Source: Onchidella celtica
Taxonomy: Eukaryota; Mollusca; Gastropoda; Systellommatophora; Onchidiidae
Assembly (NCBI GenBank): GCA_963931925.1
Contig: OZ007567.1
Span: 81,787,186-81,851,185 of the forward strand
Direction: 5' to 3'
Length of the DNA: 64,000 nt
The notes under the pieces were generated by a model. That model did no database searches. It saw only the letters and a program-made list of their open reading frames with translations, and was not told where the DNA came from. The translations under genes and the position numbers were made by a program. Positions 12,372 through 24,900 of this stretch are shown here, one piece after another. Each line of letters begins with the position of its first letter. Position 1 is the first letter of the stretch.

Positions 12372-12475
12372 GTTAAGATAAGAATCACTTTAATAACCCT
12401 CGAGAGAAATTCATTCTCACACTCACAGAGCTTTTAAAAGCACATTCATGGTGCACAGACTGTAATTATTATTAC
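12372..12475. repeat. Dispersed repeat copy, LINE/SINE-tail-like (copy B)
   Basis: AGATAAGAATCACTTTAATA followed by ACCCTCGAGAGAAATTC and later CACATTCATGGTGCACAGAC aligns with 6838-6935 over roughly 90 bp with scattered changes. It is the same family in the same orientation. Confidence 0.4.
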
Positions 12476-14689
12476 TTGATTGTTCCATAATTCAATAACA
12501 GACGTAGTAACATGCCGCAGGACCATATTAATATAATGAGCAGATCAAGTTAGAATGCGTTGTTGAGTCGAAGTGCAAAATATAAATAAATAAATAAAAC
12601 GGGGGAGGGGAAGGGTTGGGGCCAACTGTTTTTCACTTAAAGCAAAGTTGTTATTTCTGAATGCAGTTTTCTTTCCGGTAATAGCCGTCGGTGGAGCTGA
12701 ACTGCCTACTGTTCAGTGTGACCAGATACACTCGCCAGGGCGTTTGTTCCCACCTCACCTGGTCTTAATCCCTAGTCGCACGGCTTATCCTGCTGGCCGT
12801 GAGTCGGAAATGTCGTAAGGTCATGTATGTTCGTCACAGTTACAAAGCGAATGTTTGACTTAATCAGATCGCGTTTGAAGTCCGTGTGTGCGGTGTTTGA
12901 GCACGTAGCAAGGTGAAAACCCGCGAGAGTCCGGACGAGTTGGCCATCAGTAACCTCAGGGATTCCCACAGGTTACCATCAACCTGGTGATCTCCCACTA
13001 TCTAGTTCCTAGAACAATGAGTACAGTATTCTGCCCCTTGACTTCCTGCCCAGATTTCACGTGATCCGACCAATCTTATTTAAACACCGTCACGCCGGAT
13101 TTTGGTGTCATAAAAATTTTCCTTAAGAAGGCTTCAAATTAGTAATTGTAGTGTTTATTCTCTACGCTGATCTTTTCAAAGTGGATTAGATTTGTAGGAC
13201 TTGTTTTTCAGCGTAAATCTCCTATAAATAAGATGAAATAATTATCAAAAAGCCGCATTTTCAAGGAGGCAAACCCACCACTCACCATGTTCCTGTGCTG
13301 ACTTACATCCAGTGTGAAGATGTTTAGTTTAGGATAGTCATACTTCTTCCATCATCGATCTCGGCGCTTGATCACACAGTGAGCGCTGGTCATTCGTAAG
13401 TATTGCATGCATTCTGGTTGTAAATGTTATTACTCTTATTTATGTCTTAATATCATTTCTTAAACACGCTAAATATACTTGAATCTATAAGATATTGCAT
13501 CCGTCGAACTGTTCAGATTCAAGATTCATTAAAAAAAAAAAAAATAATAATTATCGTGGCTTGCAAGCAAATCTTTTGTTGTTGTTTGGCAGAATTTCAG
13601 CCTGTCATTTACAACAGTGATTTTTCCATGAAGCTTGCAATTAAGAGCCAGTTCTCTTACAATAAGTCACTACAGCGACTTTTTAAGTGACTTTATATAA
13701 TTCAGTTTTAAAGTCCGTCCACAGACATGTGACTTCTGCACATGTATTAGTTTTCACTTTACCGCGGACGTTTGAGCATTGTAATAAACTCTTGGATCTC
13801 AAATCTGATGGTCTCTTGCATGCGCACAAAATGAAAGCATTTTCCTTTTTTTGGTAACATAAGACTAGTTATAAAGGTCGACTTTTTTAAACGTCAGATC
13901 TTTGAGGGAGCACATAGAGGAAGCAGGTTGCTGGGGCGGGGTAGAAATGAAGCCTCTTTGCCCTTTGAATTGCTCGTAGAGAACACTGGTTTCCAGCGGT
14001 TGGTAAGCAGACACATTTGTCAGAATGTCAAATGACTTCTTGCCCGCTTGTCTGTCGCTGATTTTGTGCAGAATGGTGCTCACCGTGTGTAAGTGCGCAG
14101 CTAGATGTTTAAATTGTACGTCGGTTTTCCCGACTCAACACATTTTAACCAAGAACAAGTTAAAACAAGAAAGTGGCAGTAGTCATGATATGGACGTAGA
14201 AATAGAATAACAACTGTGCGCGATCTGTCCGTGATTTGAGACAGAGTAAGTCTTCACGCTAACAGGTCAGCAAGTGCTGGATAGTTAAAAAAACAATTGA
14301 AAAGGAGCTCGACTGCTCATCTAATCATTTATTATGATAAGATTAGATAAGATACCCAGTCTCTCCCCCCCCCCCCCCCACGATAAACCTGTGCGCCCGC
14401 CTCGCTGATTAAATATTGTGTGTATGTTTGTGCATATATATGTACATGTATTTGTTTCGCAGGAGTGTGTTTATGTGTGTGCTTTTGTGTATCATTTTTT
14501 TTTCCTCTCGTTTCCGTAGTAGGAACCATGATATCATATTTCTTAAACTTTTTGCCTTATATAAATTATATATCTATCATATATTGGATGCTAAAGAATT
14601 ATCACGACTTATTCTCATCGATATAAAAAAAAAAAAAAATCACTGCATATTACACTTTGCAGCATTTCATTTGTCTGTTTTTAAGTCTT
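12476..14689. other. Non-coding stretch without a recognised gene
   Basis: No supported coding region. A possible donor-like GTAAGT occurs at 13396 after a short GC-richer segment (13265-13395), which could be an untranslated exon of the downstream chitin synthase, but nothing in the sequence proves this. Confidence 0.3.
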
Positions 14690-14756
14690 TATTTAGGGGG
14701 TTCGCGGCTGTTGACCTTTACACTTCACCTTTCTTGGTTTTATTTTTCTTGTTCTT
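14690..14756 (-). repeat. SINE-related flank of the minisatellite
   Basis: GGTTCGCGGCTGTTGACCTT and TACACTTCACCTTTCTTGG match GGTTCGCTGCCCTTGACATC and TACACCTCACTTTTCTTG at about 41362-41400, inside the SINE copy there. This piece is therefore a relic of the same dispersed element. Confidence 0.55.
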
Positions 14757-15408
14757 GTTTTTTGTGGTAGGGATTAGTTTTTGTGGTAGGGATTAGTTTT
14801 TGTGGTAGGGATTAGTTTTTGTGGTAGGGATTAGTTTTTGTGGTAGGGATTAGTTTTTGTGGTAGGGATTAGTTTTTGTGGTAGGGATTAGTTTTTGTGG
14901 TAGGGATTAGTTTTTGTGGTAGGGATTAGTTTTTGTGGTAGGGATTAGTTTTTGTGGTAGGGATTAGTTTTTGTGGTAGGGATTAGTTTTTGTGGTAGGG
15001 ATTAGTTTTTGTGGTAGGGATTAGTTTTTGTGGTAGGGATTAGTTTTTGTGGTAGGGATTAGTTTTTGTGGTAGGGATTAGTTTTTGTGGTAGGGATTAG
15101 TTTTTGTGGTAGGGATTAGTTTTTGTGGTAGGGATTAGTTTTTGTGGTAGGGATTAGTTTTTGTGGTAGGGATTAGTTTTTGTGGTAGGGATTAGTTTTT
15201 GTGGTAGGGATTAGTTTTTGTGGTAGGGATTAGTTTTTGTGGTAGGGATTAGTTTTTGTGGTAGGGATTAGTTTTTGTGGTAGGGATTAGTTTTTGTGGT
15301 AGGGATTAGTTTTTGTGGTAGGGATTAGTTTTTGTGGTAGGGATTAGTTTTTGTGGTAGGGATTAGTTTTTGTGGTAGGGATTAGTTTTTGTGGTAGGGA
15401 TTAGTTTT
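14757..15408 (+). repeat. 19-bp minisatellite, about 34 nearly perfect copies
   Basis: The unit TTTTTGTGGTAGGGATTAG repeats head to tail for about 650 bp with almost no variation, indicating recent expansion. One diverged copy of the unit (TTTTTGTGGTATGGATTAG) lies in the SINE copy near 41420. The sequences just outside the array on both sides also match that SINE, so the array seems to have grown inside a SINE copy. Confidence 0.95.
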
Positions 15409-17099
15409 CCTTTTTTCAATTTTTCCCAATTTTTCAATTTTAATGATATGATTCCTACAATGAAATTAAGAAAACAATACCCATGAAAACACGCACAGAT
15501 ATGCACAGGCACACATACATGGGGGTGGAGATTGGGGGGGGGGGATGGAGAGAGAGAGAGAGAGAGAAAGAGAAAGAGAAAGAGACAGGGGGGGGTGAAT
15601 ATCTTTATGGCATCATTTTTATTACAACAGTTTATAATGCTTATCAACTATGTACATTGATTTAAAAAACTTTTTTTTTTTACTTCTAAACGTTCTCCTA
15701 GCGCCGATTTGCCCACTTTCTCTGTATTCACCAGCCGCTGATTTTCTGCCGCCGAATTACCTGCTTTCTCTACCTGCTCCCTTATAGAATGCGTGCGACC
15801 ACGACCGGAGTTGAAGGCCAACATGAAATTGCGATAGATAATTATTTACAGGATACTGTCCGCATTTTTATAAATGGCTCCATACAGGCCCAAGACATAT
15901 TGGGGCGGTGTTTGTATCATTTGTTTTTCTAGAAAAGTCGAATTTTGCAGAGAATATCGCAGGGCCGATGACTCAGAGGTAAATTGGGGACACCTCACTT
16001 AAAAATGCCGTTGAAATAATTTTCCTCCGCTTTCCAGATGTGTTGAATGTGTATACTTTTGTTCTATGAGTCGATTTATGAATATTATTGAGTTTATCTT
16101 TCTTTAATTTTCCTGTACTATTTGTGACTTTCACTTATTCTCCCTCGATCTGTCTTAGTTCTTTCAGGAAAAAATGCCATATCTTAGTATCTGCTCATTC
16201 ATACTTCCCGGACCCCTATCATCATCTGAATGTCTGCTTGCCATTATAAGCCTGAGTTTGTTTCTTCCTTGCTCACTACCTCTTTTTACTTTTTATAAGT
16301 AGGCCTCACCATACCTAAACTAATTTTTGCTTTACATTTAAACAATTTTTGTTGTTGTTGTTGCTTTGTTTAAACAGCAGGGTTTATTTTAGGCTTTTAA
16401 TGGCATGTGCCTTTTCATAAAATACGCTGTAGCTATCATAGTTCGTCGGCAATGGTAAAGTTTGGTCCTCTTACGTTACACAAAAATTATTCGTGCATTA
16501 TATCAGTCGTAATTGCGCACTATATCTTAATTCGTTGCTTCTTTGACAAAAATGGCGTTACGGTGAAATTTTGGGGTTCGGTCTGTTTGTCATCATCGTG
16601 TTAAATACTGCCAGACCTTCAATGGGACGAAATGATTGTGTTGATAAATTATGTGAGTGACGTAAACCGTCTGCCTTTCCATGAATATCACTATAGCAAA
16701 GCCCACGAAGGCCACTGTTCAAACCAAAGCTTTATTTTTTCACGTATCTCAGGTAGCATGAAGTTCTGGACAACGAACACATACAATAGAATGCCTAATC
16801 GTCCTTTTTCTACACATATAGTTCAGTATGAATGCAAAAAGCACTTTTCAAGTTTTGATAACAGAGGTTCAGTTCTCTAAAAACGTCATCTTCGGATTTG
16901 ACCTTTACGTCACAATTTGAATGTCGCAAGAAGGACGAGTTATGTTCAAATAAGACGGATTTGGGAGGCATTCCCCGTTACCTCCCCCCCCCCCCCCTTC
17001 CCATTATGGCAGGTCATAGGGAACTGAACTTTTCTGGATTGATAGGGTTCATCTCAGGCTAGGTTTTGGTAAATTGAATACACAGAGCTGTACAATACA
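15409..17099. other. Non-coding stretch with purine-rich microsatellite
   Basis: Includes a G-run plus GA-rich tract at 15530-15592 (GAGAGA then GAAAGA repeats). The rest is AT-rich, with a C-run near 16982, and no convincing exon. Confidence 0.4.
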
Positions 17100-17140
17100 C
17101 ATGAGAGGGCACCCCTGTGCGCCCGCGGCACGTCTTCCGT

Positions 17141-17165
17141 CCACTATAAAAGATGGCGGCAATTC
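17141..17165 (+). promoter_or_regulatory. Candidate core promoter: TATA box followed by AAGATGGCGGC
   Basis: CCACTATAAAAGATGGCGGC sits in a local GC-richer patch (17110-17190). TATAAAAG is a canonical TATA box and AAGATGGCGGC is the YY1-type initiator element of animal promoters. It lies about 1.8 kb upstream of the first chitin synthase coding exon on the same strand and could start its transcript. It could equally be a chance match, and there is no transcript evidence. Confidence 0.3.
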
Positions 17166-17739
17166 GCGTGGACACCTAGAGCGGCGTCATTTCAGACAAA
17201 AGAGGGCAAGCGACTATTAATATTACAGCCCACATTATAGTGCGTCTCAAACTTCATGGCGCAGCTAAAAAGGCAATATCTTTTAAAAAATGAAATTTGC
17301 TGAAACTTTGCATACAGCGTTTTATCGATTTGCCATAGTATCAAATATTTTTTTTAAATGTATGTGTGTGGAAATGAGTAAAATCGGCTCATTTTTCAAA
17401 CCAATTATCGACTCGCGAACGTTGTAGTTAAGTCAGAAAAGAAACGCTTGTTACTTAGTAGGCAAACTGGATAAGTTCGGATAAATACATGACAACTGTT
17501 TTAATGTGTAACGCAATCAGCCACTGAACCAAGTCTGATCAACAACATAAGCTATTCTGACGAGCCACTTCAGACACAGTTATTTTCACACAACCTATGC
17601 ACCACTATTAGGGATGCAACAAAAATTTGGTATTAAGATGAATAATCAAGTTCCGCACACAAGCATTGTACACGTGACCTAATGGACATACACACATAAA
17701 AATCACTAATGGGACAATTGATATTTTGCTCCACATTTC

Positions 17740-18060
17740 CACGGGTTACAATCGGAGACAATTTGGTCCTTTTATTAGGTCATCTTTGGAGAGGTAGTGA
17801 CCAAAATATTCAACGTGTGGCTGGGCAGAGGCGGATTTCTCCAATTTTCCATCGGAGGCCTTTGTCTTGAAGGCATTGGAGATTGTTGAGGTGCTGTAGT
17901 ACCTTGTCTCAGCTTACCAGGCTGTCATCCATATAGATGCCGGGAAGATTCTCTTGAGGCGATCCATGATTTCTTGAGAAAATCTAGATTCTGACGTGAT
18001 GCCTAACAGTGATAGCTTTTAAATAAGAGCGTCCTTATGAGTGCTTGGAGCTAGTTTACC
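17740..18060 (-). pseudogene. Decayed Ty3/gypsy reverse transcriptase fragment
   Basis: On the minus strand, short stretches in shifting frames recall gypsy reverse transcriptase. GITSESRFSQEIMDRL (around 17965-18010) recalls the segment before the catalytic site, YMDD lies at 17924-17935, GLRWKIGEIRLCPAT follows at about 17830-17870, and EYFGHYLSKDD lies near 17800. There are stop codons and frameshifts between them, and no LTRs are seen. This is a dead relic and is unrelated in wording to the intact element at 31-39 kb. Confidence 0.6.
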
Positions 18061-18867
18061 TTGCTCTTTAGGACTGAGCTATGAGACAGATCTATTTACA
18101 AGCATCAGTTAGAGCAATCTTCGTGAAACCATGACCACTGGCTAACAATGAAGTTCTGGATGAGCAATGATTGCAACTGAATGATCTATACAGCTCTGTA
18201 GTTAAATATTATGTCTAGAAGCCATTACAGCATGTCACGAAATTCTGTTCATTACAAGCCCCGCTCACAAGCACACTTTAGGAAAGTGAATCAGACTTGT
18301 GGCAGGATCATGAAAAAATTAGAAAGTATTCCAAATGTGGGCGTGTTTTGGTCGGGACAGTTGTCCCTATGCGTTTTCTTGTGTTCAGATTTGTTAACTG
18401 AGCAAACATATTCATCATGAGGAAAGTTCAGCAGGAGAAATCATACGGGTGCATGACAGCTTTCGTACCATATTGACAGGATATCGTAATAGGTTTCAGG
18501 GTACTGACTGCATCAGATACAGGATAGAGGATAAACTGATTCAGCTAATAAATTAAACATAGTCTTGTTTCTCTCCCGGAATTACAAAAGATTTTTAAAA
18601 AATTCCTTGACCATGAAAATTAACTGTTTACCAGTATACTGCCTCTCATGAAATTCTTTCGGAAATACAACAGGAATTAAAAAGCATCCTTGAATCTGTT
18701 GTCGTTTGTGGAAAAATCAAAATTATTTTCCCCGTGCGATAGAATTGGAGATCTTACAAAAAGAATGAGTTGCTGTAAGTGGAAATTCAGGAACATTTTG
18801 AAATTAGCTCTGCAAAATTGTGCTCTACATTGTAATATTTTACACTTTATTTCTCTATTTGTGCTAG
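18061..18867. other. Non-coding stretch before the first chitin synthase exon
   Basis: No supported coding region. The last 30 bases are pyrimidine-rich and end in GTGCTAG, which could act as a splice acceptor at 18867 for an exon 18868-18924. Confidence 0.3.
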
Positions 18868-18906
18868 ATCGGTCTTTTGAGCTGCCTAAGAGGCCCAACT
18901 GCTAAG

Positions 18907-18924
18907 ATGGGGAGCTTATCAAAG
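18907..18924 (+). CDS. Chitin synthase exon 1 (tentative start)
   Basis: ATG at 18907 gives MGSLSK, then a GTAAGA donor at 18925. It joins exon 2 in phase 0. The frame also stays open back to an acceptor-like TGCTAG at 18867, so the exon may be internal and the true start further upstream. Other animal chitin synthases have a longer cytosolic N-terminus, which I did not find. Confidence 0.4.
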
Positions 18925-21900
18925 GTAAGACAAACATCCGGTTTCAAGTTCCATAGGAGACATTCAATGAAATGTGGATTTTTTTCCCCTTAAAGAATGC
19001 ATGAAATGATGTTGAGTTTTACACTGTAACATACCATTCTCCTGCTGTAAACTGAAATTACGTATTATATGTCAGAGACAATACCTATATAATTACTTCG
19101 TTGAAGGTGAGTTTTAAGATTAGAGTTATACAGAAGTTATTTAGAAGAAAACTTAGTTGTGACAGATATGAAGTTGTATATTTATCAGAGCTTATCGTAG
19201 ATAAACATTACGGTCTTAGACTCCTCCGCTCTTTTCTTATGATGTACCGGTACTGTTCAAGATTCAGATCAATAGTTGAACACGACAGTAACAGACAAGG
19301 ATCTTATTGGGATCCCATAGTTCTCCTCTCTTTTACTAACATAATATACCGTTTAAGATTCAGATCAGTAACTGAACACAGCAGTGACAAAAAAATAACG
19401 AAACCAGTGAGCTTGAATGCTAATCACTGAAATGAATTTGAAACTTGTACTAATAATGTGCCTTTTCTTTCTCTCTTTGCACATTCCCCGAATCTACGTT
19501 TTCAGGCAATCCTAGCGTCCATTCTCTTTGTGACGATGCTGGGGCTTATGACGCTACAGAAAACATCATTAATGATGTCACTGCGTATTGTGTTACACCC
19601 TGACATCACCATTGAGCAAGGGTAATAAAAACTTGTCTACTTCTACTTTAAAACTTAACTGACTTAATTGGCAGGCGCGATTAATTATAAAAATGCCTGG
19701 TGGTAGGTGAAACGCAAATACATTTTCACGACGGGGAAGTAGCTGTTTGGGTAACTTGCTTTGTAATAGAAGTAGCAGTAATATAAGATGCAGAAGAAGT
19801 GATGGTAGTGATACTGGATGTGATACTAGGAAAAGTAAATAATAGGAACAGTCATCAAAAAAAAAAAAAAAAAGCAACACAGTAGTAATGATTGTGATCA
19901 CTGTCAGAGAATAATTTTTGTCATATATCACAATATAGGAGAGATAGCCTTCATTCGTGTATGTGAGAGAGAGTACTGTATGTGTGTGTGGGGTGGATGC
20001 ACGTGTGTGTGCGTTTGTGTACGTGCTTTTACTCTTACTCCACCCCAAAAACAACAACAACAAAACGAACAATTCTTCTATTCCTTTGATGTTACCTGTA
20101 AGGCACTGATTCCTTTCCCTGTGCGCATAATAGTCTTTGCTATAGTGGGCAATACAGTTTTCCGAATACCGTAAATATTAGTAAAAAGTTATAAAGCTAC
20201 CATGTTTCCTACAGTATGCTGAATGTCTATGTACTGTTTTTTTTTTTTTCATCGCAGTGCAAGGGATTTTCGATTCGTCTAAAATAAAAGTCGCTTTCTT
20301 TCTTACAGCGTAGGGATGTTTGTTACTTTATCGTGAAAGCTTCACTGAATCTAAAAAATTAAGCCAATCACCGGACTCAGTACACGGAAAACCAGTGATT
20401 CGCGAACAGCATGCGAATGAGTGACGTAGCCATGAGATGTCTCGGCTTTATGTAAAGTATTGTCCTTTCGAACATTATAGTTTGATGATAATACTGGAAT
20501 CTTAACTTTTGTATTGTTTCAGGTACGCAGTCATCACGGTACTCCTTGAGGTTCCCTATTTGTTTTCAGTTTTTCTTATGGTGTGGAATATTCCGTTCTT
20601 GCGTAAGGTCAAATGCAGTATACCCTCAGTGAAAAATATTATACTGGTAAGTAACTTGAGCAATCAATATCTTGACTCATAAGCTAAATCCAACCGAAAT
20701 ATCATTGAACCACCCCTTTATATATAATTATATGTATAAATAATTATAACAACATACCCATGCTTTCACCCCACATCTATCCAATTTTTCACGCAGATGC
20801 ACACATCCTTAAATCCATTCATCCGAATGTTCATTCATTCATTCATTCTTTCAGTCATTAATTCATTCAATCGTCGAACTATTCACTCATTTATTCATTT
20901 CTATCAAAATATTCTTCCATTCATCAATCCATTCAATCATCGAATATTGATTGATTGACTGATTGATTCAGTCATTCATCATTCATTCATTCATTCCATT
21001 CATTCATCAATTCATTCATTAATTCATCCAAATTATACTCATTTATCAATCCATCCAATCTTTTTTTACTTTCATTGATTCAATTCATTCATTTATTCAC
21101 CCAATCCATTCGTCAATCCATGCAATCTGTTTACATTCATTCATTCATTCACCCAATTATCCATTCATTCATCAACCCAATCAATCTTTTTACTTTCCAT
21201 TCATTCATTAATTCATTCATTCATTCATGCCGAAGTCACCAATGTTCAGAATGCTATACCAATCTACCACATTCCCAGGGCCTGTTTTCAGCTGTGGTAG
21301 AAGCTGTTTGTATTGTAACTTTTACGACACGAGTTATGGCCTTACTCCCAGCTTATCTGGCCCTCCCTGCAACTCACGGGGCCCTTGCTATTGCTGCAGT
21401 GATTAGCTCCGTCAACCAAGGGCAGGTAGGTAGTAATAATAATAATGACTGTATACTCTCTGCGGACTGAGCACTGTTATTCATGAGCAACGTATTGGTT
21501 TGTTCCACTTGTCGCCACAGAACTTGTGTTCCTCAGAAACTGTAAATTTTGTGTCGTGAAGATATGTCCTGGACCATTTATTTCATTCTCCCAAGAATTC
21601 AAATTCGTCGTTCTGGATAACAGCCAATCTTTGAGAGTGTGCATGACAACAAACCTGGTGGAATTGAGGAGGGGGGGGGGCGCGGATGCATCACAGTTTT
21701 GGGTAACGTAGCCTAAGCGGAACAAACCAATGTGTGCCTGCTCAATGAACTTAATGTAATAGTCTTGTGTCATGATAAAAGACCTTGAAATGTCCATACA
21801 GGTGAAAAATCTAACAGCTTTGACAATATGATGTAGTTATTTCATAGTCTAAAATTTGACACCCAAAAACTGACAAGAAAAAACTTTTGACACAGTAGAC

Positions 21901-24900
21901 ATGTAGAAAAAAATACAAGAGTTAAAAGACAGTGGGAAATATGGTTGTCAGAAGTGAATTCCACGTTTGTGACTGTCGGTGACTTGGGCATTGTCAGCTT
22001 ACTTCAGCTGTATCTGGCTTAGATGCCTTTAACATTTTGAATTGTGCAGCTGTTGGTGATTAGCAAACACCAATTAGATAACAAGACCAACAGTGGAATA
22101 AAAGCAGGAACACCTTCAAGTCCCCTCCTTAGTTGAATTAGTAATAAAAAGCTCACATATTTTATTCCTAAGACACATCATAAAACTAGACAAAACTGAG
22201 AAAACAAACAAACAAACAAACTAAAAATGAAGAACGACCTAAAGCTCCCGCAACAGATATCCCAAAAATTCTGCGGGATTTATCTTTATCTGCATGTATA
22301 TGACATAAATCCACTTTTCAGAAATCGTCGTCCCAAGTGACCGCTACTGGTGAAAAAGATGTTACAAAGTCAGACAGCTCATCATCACTGTGTAGAGGTG
22401 CACGGATCATGGCTTCCGTCGTGTGTGTTCTGGCGTCTCCTGCTGTTGCCTGTTTCCTTTTTGTCATGGACATGGCTGATAGCGTGACGTCACTGAGCCT
22501 GGCTATCATTCCGACATTACTAGGTCTCATCTGGACACCAGATCTACAAACTTATGTATTAAATCCTTCTGGAAATAATCCGCTATGTCACACACGGTTC
22601 CGTGCTCTTTATGGCCTTGTCAAAGCAATCGCCATATTGTTATTTATTTTATTAGAAATGTACTTCAGAAGTGACGTCTCCCATACTGATGATCTACTGA
22701 CAAGATTCATTGGGGGATTTTCTGTTTTCAGCGGCACATATGCAATATGGCCAATTGTTATCCATTTTCTTACAAGTCTTTTAGTTTTCGGGTTTTCGTA
22801 TGCATCGTTGGCAGTGTGTCAACCCATGTTTGGTATTGTTGTTCCTTCCCTTTTCTCGATGGTCACCAGCATTTGTGTTTGCGCAACAATCGGGCAGACT
22901 CTGTATGGAATTGACGAGACCACTTATTTTGGAGAATTTTCACCATATCTCATTTGTTCGTCTGTCCTCGCGTGGGCGTGGGCCTGGCCTTATATCCTTA
23001 ACGCCTCTTCGTTTCTCAAGAAACCCCAACATCTTCTCACGCCCTACAAAGTTCTGTTCAGGGGATATGGATGGAATCCAGTTTTCAACGACCAGAAACT
23101 TCTCTTAGGTTATGACTCTAGACTTCCAATTGACATTGTGACTTGTGGGCCGAAGACGAAGAACAGAATTTATGTGTGCACTACAATGTATAGAGAGGCA
23201 GATTATGAAATGGATCGGCTTTTAGTAAGTTTAAACGAAATTTCCTCAGATCCTTTGCTTGAGGATGTTCATTTTGAAAGCAATATATTCATGGACAATG
23301 GTTGCACAGGAGAAACATTGAACGAATTTGCTCTTCAATTTATAGCTCTCCTTGTGAGTAAAGTTGGTGTCGCGCTGGACCGTGCGCGATGTTGGCTCAC
23401 TCCCTATGGTATACAGATTTTTTGCAAACTCCCCAGCGGCTTGCCAATGTTTGTCCATCTCAAAGATCCCCAGAAAGTAAAAGGTAAAAAACGATGGAGC
23501 CAGTCTATGTACATCAACTATGTCATGAAATACAGGAAAGTTTTGTGGCAAAACGACTGTGATTATAATAATATGGAATACATGTTCGAAACTGCAGGAG
23601 ACAAAATTGTTCCGACATTGACCAAGGCGACACCCAGTTCTGTACCTGCCGAAATCAGCTTTGTCGGAGACAATGAACATTTCTTGTTGAGGAGAATCAG
23701 TAATATAGGTTATCCAACTTTGGTCAAATTCAAACTTGGCGGTGATTCTGAACAAGGCTGTGCATCCACAGAAGACTCAAGTCCACCGAATACGAGTGAC
23801 TCTGGTTCACAGGTAAGGCTGCCATGAAGCTGCAAGTGCATCCACTCTTACATAATCATCTATTCATGTATTACGCACGCTTATACAATGTGTCATCTGC
23901 AATATTAATGGGTTCAAATGTACACGTATGGACTTCCTGTGTGTATAGATTTTTTTATTTTTTTTTACATGACTGAAGATATGTAAAAAGATGCACGAGC
24001 ATCAACGAAGATTTTATCTTTAGAACAAACGAAATGATTTACTAAGCTGCAGGCTTCTTCTCTAATTAATAGTTACCTGAAATCCTCTGAAGAGAGAAAC
24101 GAAATTTTAAGGAAACAAATTGATATGTCAGTATGTTATTTTATTTTATTATGGAGCTGTTAAATAACCTTCACTATCTAGTCTTATAAATCAATAAAAC
24201 GAATAGCAAAAGGAAAGAAATTTTAATGTTTATGGACATGAATGGCACAGAGATTCGCAGACAAGACAAAAAGAAATGTTTTAATCTGAGAAGACACAAA
24301 AAATGAGGTCTGAAATCGATTATTACTTTTTTAAAATTATGTAATGAAACAGCTTTTGAAAAGAAACTGAGTAGGACAAAAATGAACCCGAGGATGGGCC
24401 ATTTCAGTGTTCACTAATCTCTCAACTTGTATCAAGAAGACGGGACGTGGTTCACCTATGTGATTAGCGGCACGAATGTTTGGTGATAACACTTCATTTT
24501 CTCCTTGGCCACTGTCCAGGGTTTCGTATACAGCTCTAGTAAGGAAAGTTCTGATGTCGACTCACTATCGGACGGCAAGACGCGAGGTGCACAGGCGAGT
24601 GCGTATGACAACCATGCCTATCAGTGCGATGAATTAGAAGCAGGAACTAATACATCTATGTCTTACAAAGGTATCTATGCTCATCTTTAGCGAATAATGA
24701 TTACACATATTTTTCAGCACAGTGGATCCACAGCACATCTTGTCTTTTCTGAAAGAGGCTAAAATCTTCAACTTAATTTAAAAGAAAAAACTTTTATACA
24801 CATTTACAAAACCTTTTCAGATATTATACAAGACAAGTTTTGGGGATTTCACCAAGGTAATAAAATTAATCTGGAACTATTTAATTCTGTTTGTGAAATC

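Noticed and set aside
14416-14796. 126-codon plus-strand frame, similar to part of one at 41267-41704
   Set aside because: The similarity comes from the shared SINE sequence, not from a protein family.
14757-15408. Regular repeat that could be taken for a CRISPR array
   Set aside because: The 19-bp units are directly adjacent with no spacers, and the DNA is clearly animal nuclear. It is a minisatellite.
19593-20072. 159-codon minus-strand frame
   Set aside because: Low-complexity Leu/Phe sequence across an intron containing A-runs and GT repeats; it overlaps exon 2 antisense.
21477-21797. 106-codon minus-strand frame in chitin synthase intron 4
   Set aside because: No recognisable motif, crosses a G-run, and has no exon-like boundaries.
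23246-23755. 169-codon minus-strand frame
   Set aside because: Shadow of chitin synthase exon 5, which has family motifs on the plus strand.
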